Assembly: GCA_049700455.1 (NCBI GenBank)
Contig: JBNAVJ010000008.1
Location: 41,517 to 105,516, forward strand
DNA: 64,000 nt
Source: JBNAVJ01 sp049700455
Lineage (GTDB): Bacteria; Bacteroidota; Ignavibacteria; Tepidaquicellales; Tepidaquicellaceae
Direction: 5' to 3'
Below the pieces are notes generated by a model that saw nothing but the letters and a program-made list of their open reading frames with translations, searched no databases and was not told the DNA's origin. The position numbers and the translations under genes were made by a program. Shown here piece after piece: positions 18,024 to 26,076 of this stretch; position 1 is the stretch's first letter, and each line of letters begins with the position of its first letter.

Positions 18024-19031
18024 ATGCAGAAACTAAAAATAGGAGTCGTTGGACTCGGAGCTATATCTCAGGTTTTTCATATTCCAACATTAAAAAAAAT
18101 TAAAGAAGTAGAGTTAACTGCTATTTGTGATGTCCAGCTGTCAAAAGCACAGTTTATAGCAAAAAAATATTCTATTCCCAAATGCTATTCTGCACTTGAT
18201 TCAATGATTAATGAAAACCCCAAACTTGATGCTGTTATAATAGCTACTCCTACTAACACGCACAAAGAACTTGCAGTTGATTGTCTTAAAGCTGGTTATA
18301 ATGTTTTTATTGAAAAACCGATTTCAAGAAATTATGATGAAACAAGTGCAATTGTTTCTGCTGCCGAAGACAATAAGCGAATCTTAATGGTAGGAATGAA
18401 TAACAGATTCAGAAGTGATGTTATGTTTCAAAGAAGTTTTATCCGCAGTAAAGAACTGACTGATATATTTTATGTGAAAACAGGCTGGCTTAAGACACAA
18501 AGCTCTACTGAAAAATGGTTTTTGAACCAGGAAAAGGCTGGGGGAGGGGCGTTTATCGATAATGGAATAGTAATGCTTGATCTTGGGTTATGGATGATGG
18601 ATTTCCCAGAACCTTTGAGTGTAAGTTCCGTGAATTTCTTTCACAACACCAAAAAGGTTGAAGATTCAAATTTTACTATGGTAAAATTTAAAAATGGAGC
18701 AGTACTAACAATTGAAGTTAGCTGGAGTTTCATACGTAAGAGGGAATTTTTTTACTGCAACGTTTTTGGAAAAAACGGAAGTTCCTCAATTAATCCTTTA
18801 CGGATATATAAAAAATTTAACAGTGACTTGATTGATCTTACCCCTCAAAATATTCAGCCGCTGCCGGATATCACTCGAAAAAGCTATGAGTATGAGCTAA
18901 ATTACTTTGTTGGAGTTGTTAAAGGACGGAATAAATTAGTTTCCTCTGGTAAAGAAGCTTTGCAGGTTATGAAAATAACCGACTATGTTTACAAGTCTGC
19001 TAAAGCAGAAAAAGAGTTATTTATAAAGTGA
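18024..19031 (+). CDS. Gfo/Idh/MocA-family oxidoreductase
   Basis: 335 residues. The N-terminal Rossmann fold has KIGVVGLGAISQVFHIP (GxGxxxxxH form), and the family motif EKPIS is at about residues 96-100. The C-terminal domain carries AGGGAFIDNGIVMLDL, the position of the substrate-binding GG..DxG.H motif, with D and L in place of the usual H. These NAD(P)-dependent enzymes oxidise or reduce sugars, inositols and related compounds; the substrate cannot be read from sequence. It starts 20 bp after the SRP RNA terminator. Confidence 0.85.
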   Translation: MQKLKIGVVGLGAISQVFHIPTLKKIKEVELTAICDVQLSKAQFIAKKYSIPKCYSALDSMINENPKLDAVIIATPTNTHKELAVDCLKAGYNVFIEKPISRNYDETSAIVSAAEDNKRILMVGMNNRFRSDVMFQRSFIRSKELTDIFYVKTGWLKTQSSTEKWFLNQEKAGGGAFIDNGIVMLDLGLWMMDFPEPLSVSSVNFFHNTKKVEDSNFTMVKFKNGAVLTIEVSWSFIRKREFFYCNVFGKNGSSSINPLRIYKKFNSDLIDLTPQNIQPLPDITRKSYEYELNYFVGVVKGRNKLVSSGKEALQVMKITDYVYKSAKAEKELFIK

Positions 19032-19081
19032 GTTTATAATTTCTTTATATTATCTTAGCGTTCTGGTAACGTTTTATTGGT

Positions 19082-19795
19082 ATGTTAAAAGAAAAAATGA
19101 AGCATAAAATACTACTTGTAGACGATGAGAAGGATATAATAGACCTTCTTAAATATAATCTTGAAAAGGAAAAAGAGTTTACAATTGAAGTGGCATATGA
19201 TGGCAAGGAAGCCTTAAAGAAAGTTGAAACTTTTAATCCCGATATTGTACTGCTTGATATAATGATGCCTGAGATGAATGGCTTGGAAGTTTGTAAATTA
19301 TTAAAATCGGATGCTGAAACCTCACATATCCCCATTATTTTTCTTACTGCAAAAGAAAATGAAATTGATGAAATTTTAGGGCTTGAGCTTGGTGCTGATG
19401 ACTATATACAAAAACCTATTTCCCCTCGCAAAGTGCTTGCAAGAATTAAAACTGTTCTACGTCGCAAACATATAAAGGAAGAAGAAAGCAAGAAAACGGA
19501 TGTTTATATAAAATTTAAAAATATCGAAATAGATACTGAAGCATACGTAGTAAAAATCGATGGGGAAGAAGTATTTTTTCCACGCAAAGAATTTAAATTA
19601 CTACATTTTTTACTTTCGAATAGAGGAAAGGTTTTTTCAAGAGAAATTTTGTTAGACGAAATTTGGGGTAATGATGTTTATGTTGTTGATCGGACTATTG
19701 ATGTTCACGTGGCAAAATTACGGGAGAAATTAGGACGATATGCAAATTACATAGAGACGATAAAAGGACTTGGATACAGATTCAGAAATGAATAG
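19082..19795 (+). CDS. response regulator, OmpR/PhoB family
   Basis: 237 residues. The receiver domain (about 6-125) has the acidic pair in LLVDDEKD, the phospho-acceptor Asp59 in VLLDIMMPEMNG, Thr89 in FLTAKE and Lys111 in QKPIS. A winged-helix DNA-binding domain follows (about 145-237), with the family's RTIDVHVAKLREKLG and IKGLGYRF. An internal ATG would remove five residues and start at MKHKILLVDD; neither start has a clear ribosome binding site. The partner histidine kinase gene is directly downstream. Targets are not visible from the window. Confidence 0.92.
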   Translation: MLKEKMKHKILLVDDEKDIIDLLKYNLEKEKEFTIEVAYDGKEALKKVETFNPDIVLLDIMMPEMNGLEVCKLLKSDAETSHIPIIFLTAKENEIDEILGLELGADDYIQKPISPRKVLARIKTVLRRKHIKEEESKKTDVYIKFKNIEIDTEAYVVKIDGEEVFFPRKEFKLLHFLLSNRGKVFSREILLDEIWGNDVYVVDRTIDVHVAKLREKLGRYANYIETIKGLGYRFRNE

Positions 19796-19797
19796 TG

Positions 19798-20910
19798 ATG
19801 AGATATTTAGAAAGTAGTAACTCTTTTACTTATCTGTACACACTGCTTTTAATAGTTTTTCTGGCGGTTGGAAATATATTATTCCAATTAATATCTCTGT
19901 CTACTCTTGAAATAGTTCTCTTTAATCTGATACTCATAATTTCTTCTCTTTTATTTCTTTTTTCCTACCGACAATTTGTTGATAAGCCTATTTCAATACT
20001 CCAGAATGTATTTGCGACGATTGTGGATTCTGCGTTAAATAATGAATTTTCTAACTATGAAGAGAAAATTGGGGAGGTTGATAATATAATAAATACCCTT
20101 AAAAAAAACGAACCGGTGTTTTCCCGCAACTTTAAGTTAAGTACTATATACCACAATTTAATCAGTATTTTAATGGCTGTTAGGAGAGAATTAACCGTTG
20201 CTAAAGTATTTAAATTGAACAGAAACGAGTTTCTTGGTAATGTTGCTCATGAACTTCGTACTCCAATATTCGCAATTCAGCTCTCCCTTGAAACGTTAAT
20301 TGATGGAGCTATAAACGATCCCAATGTAAAATATGATTTTTTGAATAAAGCTTTGTCTCAAACTGCCAGGATGAAAGAATTAGTAAGTGATCTGGTTAAT
20401 ATCTCTGAACTTGAAAGTGGAATGAAATTAAAACAAAGATGGTTTCCTCTCTTTGGATTTATCAGGGGGGTGTTGAAGGATTTTATTCCGGTTGCAGAAA
20501 ATAAAAATATTAAAATTGAACTATCGAACAATGTCAATATAGAAGAAGAAGTATTTGCCGATGAAGATAAAATAAGACAGGTTTTGATAAACTTATTAGA
20601 TAATGCCGTTAAATATTCAAATCAAAACTCCCGGATAATATTAAGATTGGCTAAGAAGGGAAATTTTGTTTCAATTGCTGTCCAAGATTTTGGGATTGGT
20701 ATTCCTGAGTCAGATTTACCAAGAATTTTTGAAAGGTTCTATAGAGTTGATAAAAATCGTTCCAGAGAAATGGGGGGAAGTGGATTGGGGCTGTCAATTG
20801 TAAAACATATCCTTGAACTACATAATGCTAAGATTAATGTTACCAGTAGGTTAAACGAAGGGAGTACCTTTGAATTTACTCTCCCGGTACGTTCTCAAGA
20901 GTATTCATAA
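19798..20910 (+). CDS. two-component sensor histidine kinase
   Basis: 371 residues from the ATG; a GTG one codon earlier overlaps the regulator stop codon and would also serve. Two membrane helices (about 11-30 and 35-56) are separated by a very short loop, so there is almost no periplasmic sensor. A linker of about 80 residues leads to the HisKA domain with phospho-accepting His151 in NVAHELRTPI. The HATPase domain has the N box (NLLDNAVKYSN), G1 (FGIGIPE) and G2 (GGSGLGLSIVKH). It forms a PhoR-like pair with the regulator upstream. Its last 35 bp overlap the convergent gatA gene. Confidence 0.92.
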   Translation: MRYLESSNSFTYLYTLLLIVFLAVGNILFQLISLSTLEIVLFNLILIISSLLFLFSYRQFVDKPISILQNVFATIVDSALNNEFSNYEEKIGEVDNIINTLKKNEPVFSRNFKLSTIYHNLISILMAVRRELTVAKVFKLNRNEFLGNVAHELRTPIFAIQLSLETLIDGAINDPNVKYDFLNKALSQTARMKELVSDLVNISELESGMKLKQRWFPLFGFIRGVLKDFIPVAENKNIKIELSNNVNIEEEVFADEDKIRQVLINLLDNAVKYSNQNSRIILRLAKKGNFVSIAVQDFGIGIPESDLPRIFERFYRVDKNRSREMGGSGLGLSIVKHILELHNAKINVTSRLNEGSTFEFTLPVRSQEYS

Positions 20911-22339
20911 ATAAGTTACATATTCTTAATAGTCCTGCTTCATCAAATTTTTTCGCCATTACCTGTACCCCGAAAGGTAAAGATTTTTCATCAAACCCTA
21001 TAGGTACTGAAATTGCAGGGATAGTAGCAAGGTTTACAGATGCAGTATAAATATCACTCAGATACATTGATAGAGGATCTTCAATTTTTTCTCCCAGTTT
21101 AAAGGCAGTAGTAGGTGATGTTGGTGATACTATATAATTAACTTTTTCAAAAGCACAATCGAAATCTTGCTTGATAAGCCTTCTAACTTTTTGAGCTTTT
21201 CTGTAATATGCTTCATAATAGCCAGAGGAAAGGACGTATGTACCAAGCATAATTCTCCGCTTCACTTCATCACCAAAACCTTCGGAGCGGCTTTTTACAT
21301 ACATCTCTTCAAATGCATTGTCTGAATATGGCTCCAGATTTGCCCTATACCCATATCTTACCCCATCGTATCTTGCTAAATTACTCGAAGCTTCCGCAGA
21401 AGTAAGTATATAATAAGTGGGCATAACATATTCAGTATGAGGCAATGAAATTTCTTCTACTTCAAAGCCCTTACTTTTCAGGTTATCAAGGAGCTTGAAG
21501 ATAGCGTTTTTTATTGGTATAGCCAGACCTTCTCCAAAGTATTCACGTGCATAACCTATTTTAATATTTCCTGGTTTAATTTCGTTTTTTAATTCTGAAA
21601 TATAATCAGGGACAGGCTCAGAGGAAGAAGTTGAGTCATAGTTGTCATAACCTGCAATAGTTTGTAGAACTATTGCAATATCTGAACTATTATTTCCAAA
21701 AATTCCAATACTATCAAATGATGAAGCGAAAGCTGTTAATCCGAACCGGGAAATTCGTCCATATGTAACTTTTAAACCAACAATACCACAAAAGGAAGCA
21801 GGTTGTCTAATAGAACCACCAGTTTCAGACCCAAGAGATGTTAAACACATATTTGCTGCAACGGAAACGGCACTCCCTCCGGATGAGCCACCTGGAACTC
21901 GTGATTTGTCATAGGGATTTAGAACTGGTCCATAAAATGAATTTTCGTTTGAGGAACCCATTGCAAACTCATCACAGTTGACCTTGCCAATTATAATTGC
22001 ATCTTGATTGAGCAACCTTTCAACAGCAGTAGCATTATATAAAGCTCTAAAATTACTTAAAATCCGTGAAGCACAGGTTAGAGGTTTATCCTTAACAGAG
22101 ATAACATCTTTAACAGATATTATCATTCCTGCAAGTCTACCAGCAGTTCCAGCACGGATTTTTTCATCAATTATCTTTGCCTTTTCTAATGCTTCTTCTT
22201 CGAAAAGGGTAATAAATACATTGAGCTCCTTTTGATTGTGAATATTGCTAAGATATCCCTGGACAAGGTCAGAAACAGTTAGCTTTCTTGATGATATGGA
22301 GTCCCTTATTTCACTAAGACTTCTGGGGGGAAATTCCAT
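20876..22339 (-). CDS. gatA: aspartyl/glutamyl-tRNA amidotransferase subunit A
   Basis: 487 residues when started at MEFPPRSLSEIRD, which matches the usual GatA N-terminus; an upstream ATG would add seven residues. The amidase Ser-cisSer-Lys triad is Lys77 (ISVKDV), Ser152 (GGSSGGSAVSV) and Ser176 (GSETGGSIRQ). The subunit releases ammonia from glutamine for amidation of Glu-tRNA(Gln) or Asp-tRNA(Asn) together with GatB and GatC, which are not in the window. It is the last gene of a long minus-strand run. Its 3' end overlaps the opposing histidine kinase gene by 35 bp, so the two C-termini share DNA. Confidence 0.95.
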   Translation of the reverse strand: MEFPPRSLSEIRDSISSRKLTVSDLVQGYLSNIHNQKELNVFITLFEEEALEKAKIIDEKIRAGTAGRLAGMIISVKDVISVKDKPLTCASRILSNFRALYNATAVERLLNQDAIIIGKVNCDEFAMGSSNENSFYGPVLNPYDKSRVPGGSSGGSAVSVAANMCLTSLGSETGGSIRQPASFCGIVGLKVTYGRISRFGLTAFASSFDSIGIFGNNSSDIAIVLQTIAGYDNYDSTSSSEPVPDYISELKNEIKPGNIKIGYAREYFGEGLAIPIKNAIFKLLDNLKSKGFEVEEISLPHTEYVMPTYYILTSAEASSNLARYDGVRYGYRANLEPYSDNAFEEMYVKSRSEGFGDEVKRRIMLGTYVLSSGYYEAYYRKAQKVRRLIKQDFDCAFEKVNYIVSPTSPTTAFKLGEKIEDPLSMYLSDIYTASVNLATIPAISVPIGFDEKSLPFGVQVMAKKFDEAGLLRICNLFMNTLENVPGE

Positions 22340-22366
22340 TGCATACAAGTTTAAGAGCAATTAAAG

Positions 22367-22555
22367 TCAGGATTTCTTTTGTTCCTCTTCTTTAAGAGGC
22401 TTGGTTATTTCAGATTCTATTTCGCTTGATGCTTTTTTGAATTCTCTAATACCGTGACCTAAACCTCTCATAAATTCTGGAATCTTTTTTGCCCCAAATA
22501 GGACTAAAATAGCAATGATAATTAATATTATTTCGGTTGTTCCGAGATTTCCCAT
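22367..22555 (-). CDS. tatA: twin-arginine translocase subunit TatA/E
   Basis: 62 residues. A short N-terminus (GNLGTTE) leads to one membrane helix ([13 protein letters not shown]), then the family's amphipathic helix after the hinge ([20 protein letters not shown]) and a charged tail. TatA assembles into the pore that exports folded proteins with twin-arginine signals. tatC is not in the window. It sits 17 bp after purQ on the same strand and 27 bp before gatA. Confidence 0.93.
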   Translation of the reverse strand: MGNLGTTEIILIIIAILVLFGAKKIPEFMRGLGHGIREFKKASSEIESEITKPLKEEEQKKS

Positions 22556-22572
22556 TTTTTGTTCTTTTAATT

Positions 22573-23244
22573 TTATTGGAAGCTATCTATTACACTTTTT
22601 AAAAGTTTCAATCCGTCATTACTGCCAAGAATTTTTTCGCAAGCACGTTCCGGATGAGGCATCATTCCGAGTACATTTCTGCTTGAGTTTTGAATGCCGG
22701 CTATATCATTTATAGAACCGTTTGGATTTTCTTTATATCTAAAAACAATTTGATTATTTGCAAGTAACTCAGTTAATGTATCATCATCGCAGAAATAATT
22801 TCCTTCCCCATGAGCAATGGGCATATTGATTATTTCCTTTATATTATAATACGCGGTAAATATAGTCTTATTATTTTCAACAATCAAGGGAACAGATTTG
22901 CAAACAAATTTCAGATTCTGATTTCTAAGAAGTGTTCCGGGAAGTAGTCCCGCCTCACACAGTATTTGAAAACCATTACAAATTCCAATGACCACACCAC
23001 CTTTGGTAGCAAATCTGACAACATCTTTCATAATTGGTGAAAATCTGGCAATTGCTCCTGCTCTTAAATAATCTCCATATGAAAATCCTCCCGGCAGTAT
23101 AACTATATCTGAATCTTCAATGCTTCCTTCTTTATGCCATAAAAATTTCGTGTCACATTGAAGCAATTCTTTAAATGCATAGTAAGCATCATGGTCACAA
23201 TTAGAACCGGGGAAGATGACAATTCCTACTTTTACTGAGGGCAT
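22573..23244 (-). CDS. purQ: phosphoribosylformylglycinamidine synthase, glutaminase subunit
   Basis: 223 residues of the class I glutamine amidotransferase family. The start ([15 protein letters not shown]) is typical of PurQ, the nucleophile is Cys89 in GICNGFQIL, and the His-Glu pair is in MPHPERAC. It supplies ammonia to PurL for the fourth step of purine synthesis. purS lies five bases upstream; purL is not in the window. Confidence 0.95.
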   Translation of the reverse strand: MPSVKVGIVIFPGSNCDHDAYYAFKELLQCDTKFLWHKEGSIEDSDIVILPGGFSYGDYLRAGAIARFSPIMKDVVRFATKGGVVIGICNGFQILCEAGLLPGTLLRNQNLKFVCKSVPLIVENNKTIFTAYYNIKEIINMPIAHGEGNYFCDDDTLTELLANNQIVFRYKENPNGSINDIAGIQNSSRNVLGMMPHPERACEKILGSNDGLKLLKSVIDSFQ

Positions 23245-23249
23245 ACTAC

Positions 23250-23504
23250 CTATGGTTCAAGGGGTTTAATTTCATATTCGTAATCTTCCGTAACAGGATT
23301 AGCAAGTAATTTCCTACAGGAGGTCTCTACAATGTTAAGGGCTTTTTCAAAAGTATCTGCTTCAACATGTAAAGTAAGTAACTTTCCAGCCCTTACGTCT
23401 TTTACTTCTTCAAACCCGAGTGAGTTTAAAGAGTGCTTGATAACTTTTCCCTGAGGATCTAATAGAGTTTTTCGTGGAGTAATTTTAACATTTGCTATAA
23501 ACAT
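23250..23504 (-). CDS. purS: phosphoribosylformylglycinamidine synthase subunit PurS
   Basis: 84 residues with the PurS pattern: a first strand [41 protein letters not shown] (split over strand and helix), and a C-terminal [13 protein letters not shown]. PurS bridges PurL and PurQ in the FGAM synthase complex. Its ATG overlaps the stop codon of the probable anti-sigma gene by one base, which suggests translational coupling. Confidence 0.95.
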   Translation of the reverse strand: MFIANVKITPRKTLLDPQGKVIKHSLNSLGFEEVKDVRAGKLLTLHVEADTFEKALNIVETSCRKLLANPVTEDYEYEIKPLEP

Positions 23505-24370
23505 TAGAATTCCTTTTTTATCTTATCGAATACTTCTTCTTTTATTTTTTCTAATTGTTCTTTTGTAATGTCTTCATCCTTAACTTTCTGTTTTGGCATC
23601 TTTTTTGTCTTTTGACCCCTGGTAGTATTTAAATCACTTTTGGGCATAGCAAGTACATCCGGTTTTTGAGTAGATTCTTTCTTTGTGTCAACTGCAGTGG
23701 GTTCTTTAGGTGTCGAGGATATTTCGGATTGTGTTGTGGTCGATTTAGAATTGGCATCGGGCTTCTTTTCTTCTATAGGCTGTGAGGGCTTAGGTACTTC
23801 TTCCTTAATTAACGATTTATCGTTGGTAAAATTACCTTTTAATTTATTATCAGTATGTTTCCTTGGTTTAGTATTTTCTGCAATTAATAATTTGTCAAAG
23901 TTTTCTTTGAACTTATCAACCTGTTCTTTTTGTTCTTTAAATTGCGGGTTATCTTTAAAATCTGTAAATAAAGTATCGTTTACCAAAGGCTGGATTTGTG
24001 TCTCTTTACTTAATGGTGTAGTAACTATGTCTTTTTGAGGTAACTGAGTAAGATTATAAATTGAAAACATTATTAAAAGTATTATTCCTATAATGACACT
24101 TGCAACAAATACAGGTCTTTGGAAAAACCCCAATTGTAATAATCTAAATTTCTTATTTATTAAAGCTCTTTCAACTTGCTTTTCACTAATAAAAGTTGCT
24201 GATTCCTCTAAAAAATTACTATCTGATAACTCTGTAGCTATTTTTTGTTTTAGTCTGGAATGAAAATTATCACTTGCTTTTACCTTTCGAAGACGTAAAA
24301 GCATATTTCGTACTTCCGAAAACTCACTGTCGTAAAGTTCTTCTTTATTGAGTTCATCCTCGTGTTCCAT
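23504..24370 (-). CDS. probable membrane-anchored anti-sigma factor
   Basis: 288 residues. A charged N-terminal cytoplasmic part (about 1-90) contains a helical segment EVRNMLLRLRKVKASDNFHSRLKQKI, of the kind found before the membrane anchor in Bacteroidota anti-sigma proteins. One membrane helix follows (about 95-115, VFVASVIIGIILLIMFSIY), then a low-complexity periplasmic tail rich in Lys, Thr, Pro and Ser. No HCCC zinc-finger motif is present. It starts five bases after the ECF sigma gene, which is the main reason for the call. The external tail has no recognisable sensor domain. Confidence 0.65.
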   Translation of the reverse strand: MEHEDELNKEELYDSEFSEVRNMLLRLRKVKASDNFHSRLKQKIATELSDSNFLEESATFISEKQVERALINKKFRLLQLGFFQRPVFVASVIIGIILLIMFSIYNLTQLPQKDIVTTPLSKETQIQPLVNDTLFTDFKDNPQFKEQKEQVDKFKENFDKLLIAENTKPRKHTDNKLKGNFTNDKSLIKEEVPKPSQPIEEKKPDANSKSTTTQSEISSTPKEPTAVDTKKESTQKPDVLAMPKSDLNTTRGQKTKKMPKQKVKDEDITKEQLEKIKEEVFDKIKKEF

Positions 24371-24375
24371 TGGAT

Positions 24376-24969
24376 TTAATTGCTATTTTGTTGATAAATC
24401 TCTTGTAATAAATTTTTCAGTTTTTCTCTTGCTCTATTTATCCTTGATTTTACAGTACCTATTGGTAATCCAGTTATTTTTGCAATTTCTTCATAATCAA
24501 GATCTTGAATATCTCTTAAGATAATAATCTCACGAAACTTGTCATCTAACATAGCTAAAGCTTTTTGGATATAATACTCTTCGAGTTTTGCATTTGCATA
24601 GTTTTCAGGAGTAATATCTCTTGATTCAATATCGAAATCTTTTTCCCCATCCTCATCAAAGCCAAGATTAATTGAAATAGTATCAATCCTCCCCTCGTTT
24701 TTTAACCATGTTTTAGCAGTATTAATAGCAATTGTATAAAACCATGTTGAAAATTTAGCTATATTCTTATATAAGTGCTTTGATTTAAATAGCTTTATGA
24801 AAGTATCCTGTGCCAGATCTTCTGCCGTTTCATAGCTACCTGTGTATCTGAATAAAAAGTTTATTATTCTATCTTGATACCGATACACAAGTTCATCAAA
24901 TGCTGTTTCTTCGCCCTCCTGGAAAAGGGAAATCAAATCTTCATCACTTAATTCTCTATATAGGGACAC
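24376..24969 (-). CDS. ECF-type RNA polymerase sigma factor
   Basis: 197 residues. Region 2 is clear (FDELVYRYQDRIINFLFRYTG, AEDLAQDTFIKLFKS, FSTWFYTIAINTAKTWLKN), and region 4 has the helix-turn-helix LDYEEIAKITGLPIGTVKSRINRAREKLKNLL. An acidic linker (DEDGEKDFDIES) separates them. It should direct RNA polymerase to a small stress or envelope regulon and be held in check by the adjacent membrane protein. It is placed between holA and the purine genes. Confidence 0.93.
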   Translation of the reverse strand: MSLYRELSDEDLISLFQEGEETAFDELVYRYQDRIINFLFRYTGSYETAEDLAQDTFIKLFKSKHLYKNIAKFSTWFYTIAINTAKTWLKNEGRIDTISINLGFDEDGEKDFDIESRDITPENYANAKLEEYYIQKALAMLDDKFREIIILRDIQDLDYEEIAKITGLPIGTVKSRINRAREKLKNLLQEIYQQNSN

Positions 24970-24999
24970 TTTCTTATTTATTTTACTTTAAATTTAAAA

Positions 25000-26064
25000 T
25001 TATGTTCCTAAATTAATATCACTTAAGTTCTTAACAAGGGTTACAAATAAAGCCCGCGAATCAGGATCTGAAGTTTTCAGTTTTTTGTCAGTTTCATAAA
25101 TATAATTAATTGCTTTCTTAATTTTAATCTCATTCGTAGAGGCACGAATCTTTTTAAAAAGATTTAATCGGCTAATTCTTGCCTGATAGTCAGAATCCCA
25201 TATCCTCAAAACTTTTAACAATTCGTTGTTTGACATAGAAGTTGTGCTTCTATCAAAGAGTTTTAGAATTCCTATATAAGCGTTTTTTAATAAGTATAGT
25301 AAAAACAAATCTTTATCTGCTTTTAAAGTTAATGAGTCATAAATCATTATAGCCTTACTTTTTTCTTTATTTAGAACTGCTGATATAAATTCGTTTTCAT
25401 TAAATTCTTTAGATAATCCTACACACTGAACTACATCCTCAGTTGTTATCTCTTTTTTAGTGTAACAAAAACGTTTGAGTTTTTCTATTTCTGTAAAAAG
25501 TTCATCATAACTTATGTTGATAAATTTAAGCAAAAAGGATATAACTTCCCGACTTATTTTATAATCTTCAAACTTTTCCAGTGCCCATTCGATAAGAGTT
25601 TCTTCTGTGGCGGGGGAAATAACAACTATGTCGCAGCGAGTATCTTCAAGAAAGTCAAAGTTATTAAGGTTGAACTCATCGTCGCCCACGTAAAGAATTA
25701 GAAAAGAATTAGGGTTTGGATTCATTAGATATTTTAATAACAATTCTTTGTCATCCTTCCGTAATCCTTTAATCCCTGTCGATTTTATTATTTTATAAAC
25801 ATAAATATTTTTATCTGTGAAAAAGCTTATATTAGAGCACTCATTCAAAAGAGATAGAAGTTCATTATTATCGGAATAATAAAACCTTATTTTTTTAGGG
25901 TCAAAATTTTGCTCGATAAAATTTTGTCCGAGCGTTAATAAAATTTCATCAAGCACAATTTTTTCATTTGTAAACAAAAGAATAGTGCGTGATTCAATTC
26001 CTTTATTTACTCTTTTTTTGAATTCAGTTAAAGAAATTTGTTCAGTACTATTTTTTTTCTTCAT
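25000..26064 (-). CDS. holA: DNA polymerase III subunit delta
   Basis: 354 residues matching the HolA pattern. An N-terminal AAA+-like module contains ILLFTNEKIVLDEIL and the segments KNIYVYKIIKSTG and FLILYVGDDEFNL. A helical lid contains INISYDELFTEIEKLKRFC, followed by the family's ITTEDVVQCVGLSKEFNEFE-like stretch (..KEFNENEFISAVL) and a C-terminal helical collar. The subunit opens the beta clamp during clamp loading. The degenerate P-loop is expected for delta. It is 12 bp downstream of the large fusion gene and 30 bp upstream of the sigma factor gene. Confidence 0.88.
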   Translation of the reverse strand: MKKKNSTEQISLTEFKKRVNKGIESRTILLFTNEKIVLDEILLTLGQNFIEQNFDPKKIRFYYSDNNELLSLLNECSNISFFTDKNIYVYKIIKSTGIKGLRKDDKELLLKYLMNPNPNSFLILYVGDDEFNLNNFDFLEDTRCDIVVISPATEETLIEWALEKFEDYKISREVISFLLKFINISYDELFTEIEKLKRFCYTKKEITTEDVVQCVGLSKEFNENEFISAVLNKEKSKAIMIYDSLTLKADKDLFLLYLLKNAYIGILKLFDRSTTSMSNNELLKVLRIWDSDYQARISRLNLFKKIRASTNEIKIKKAINYIYETDKKLKTSDPDSRALFVTLVKNLSDINLGT

Positions 26065-26076
26065 AATCTTTTGGTA

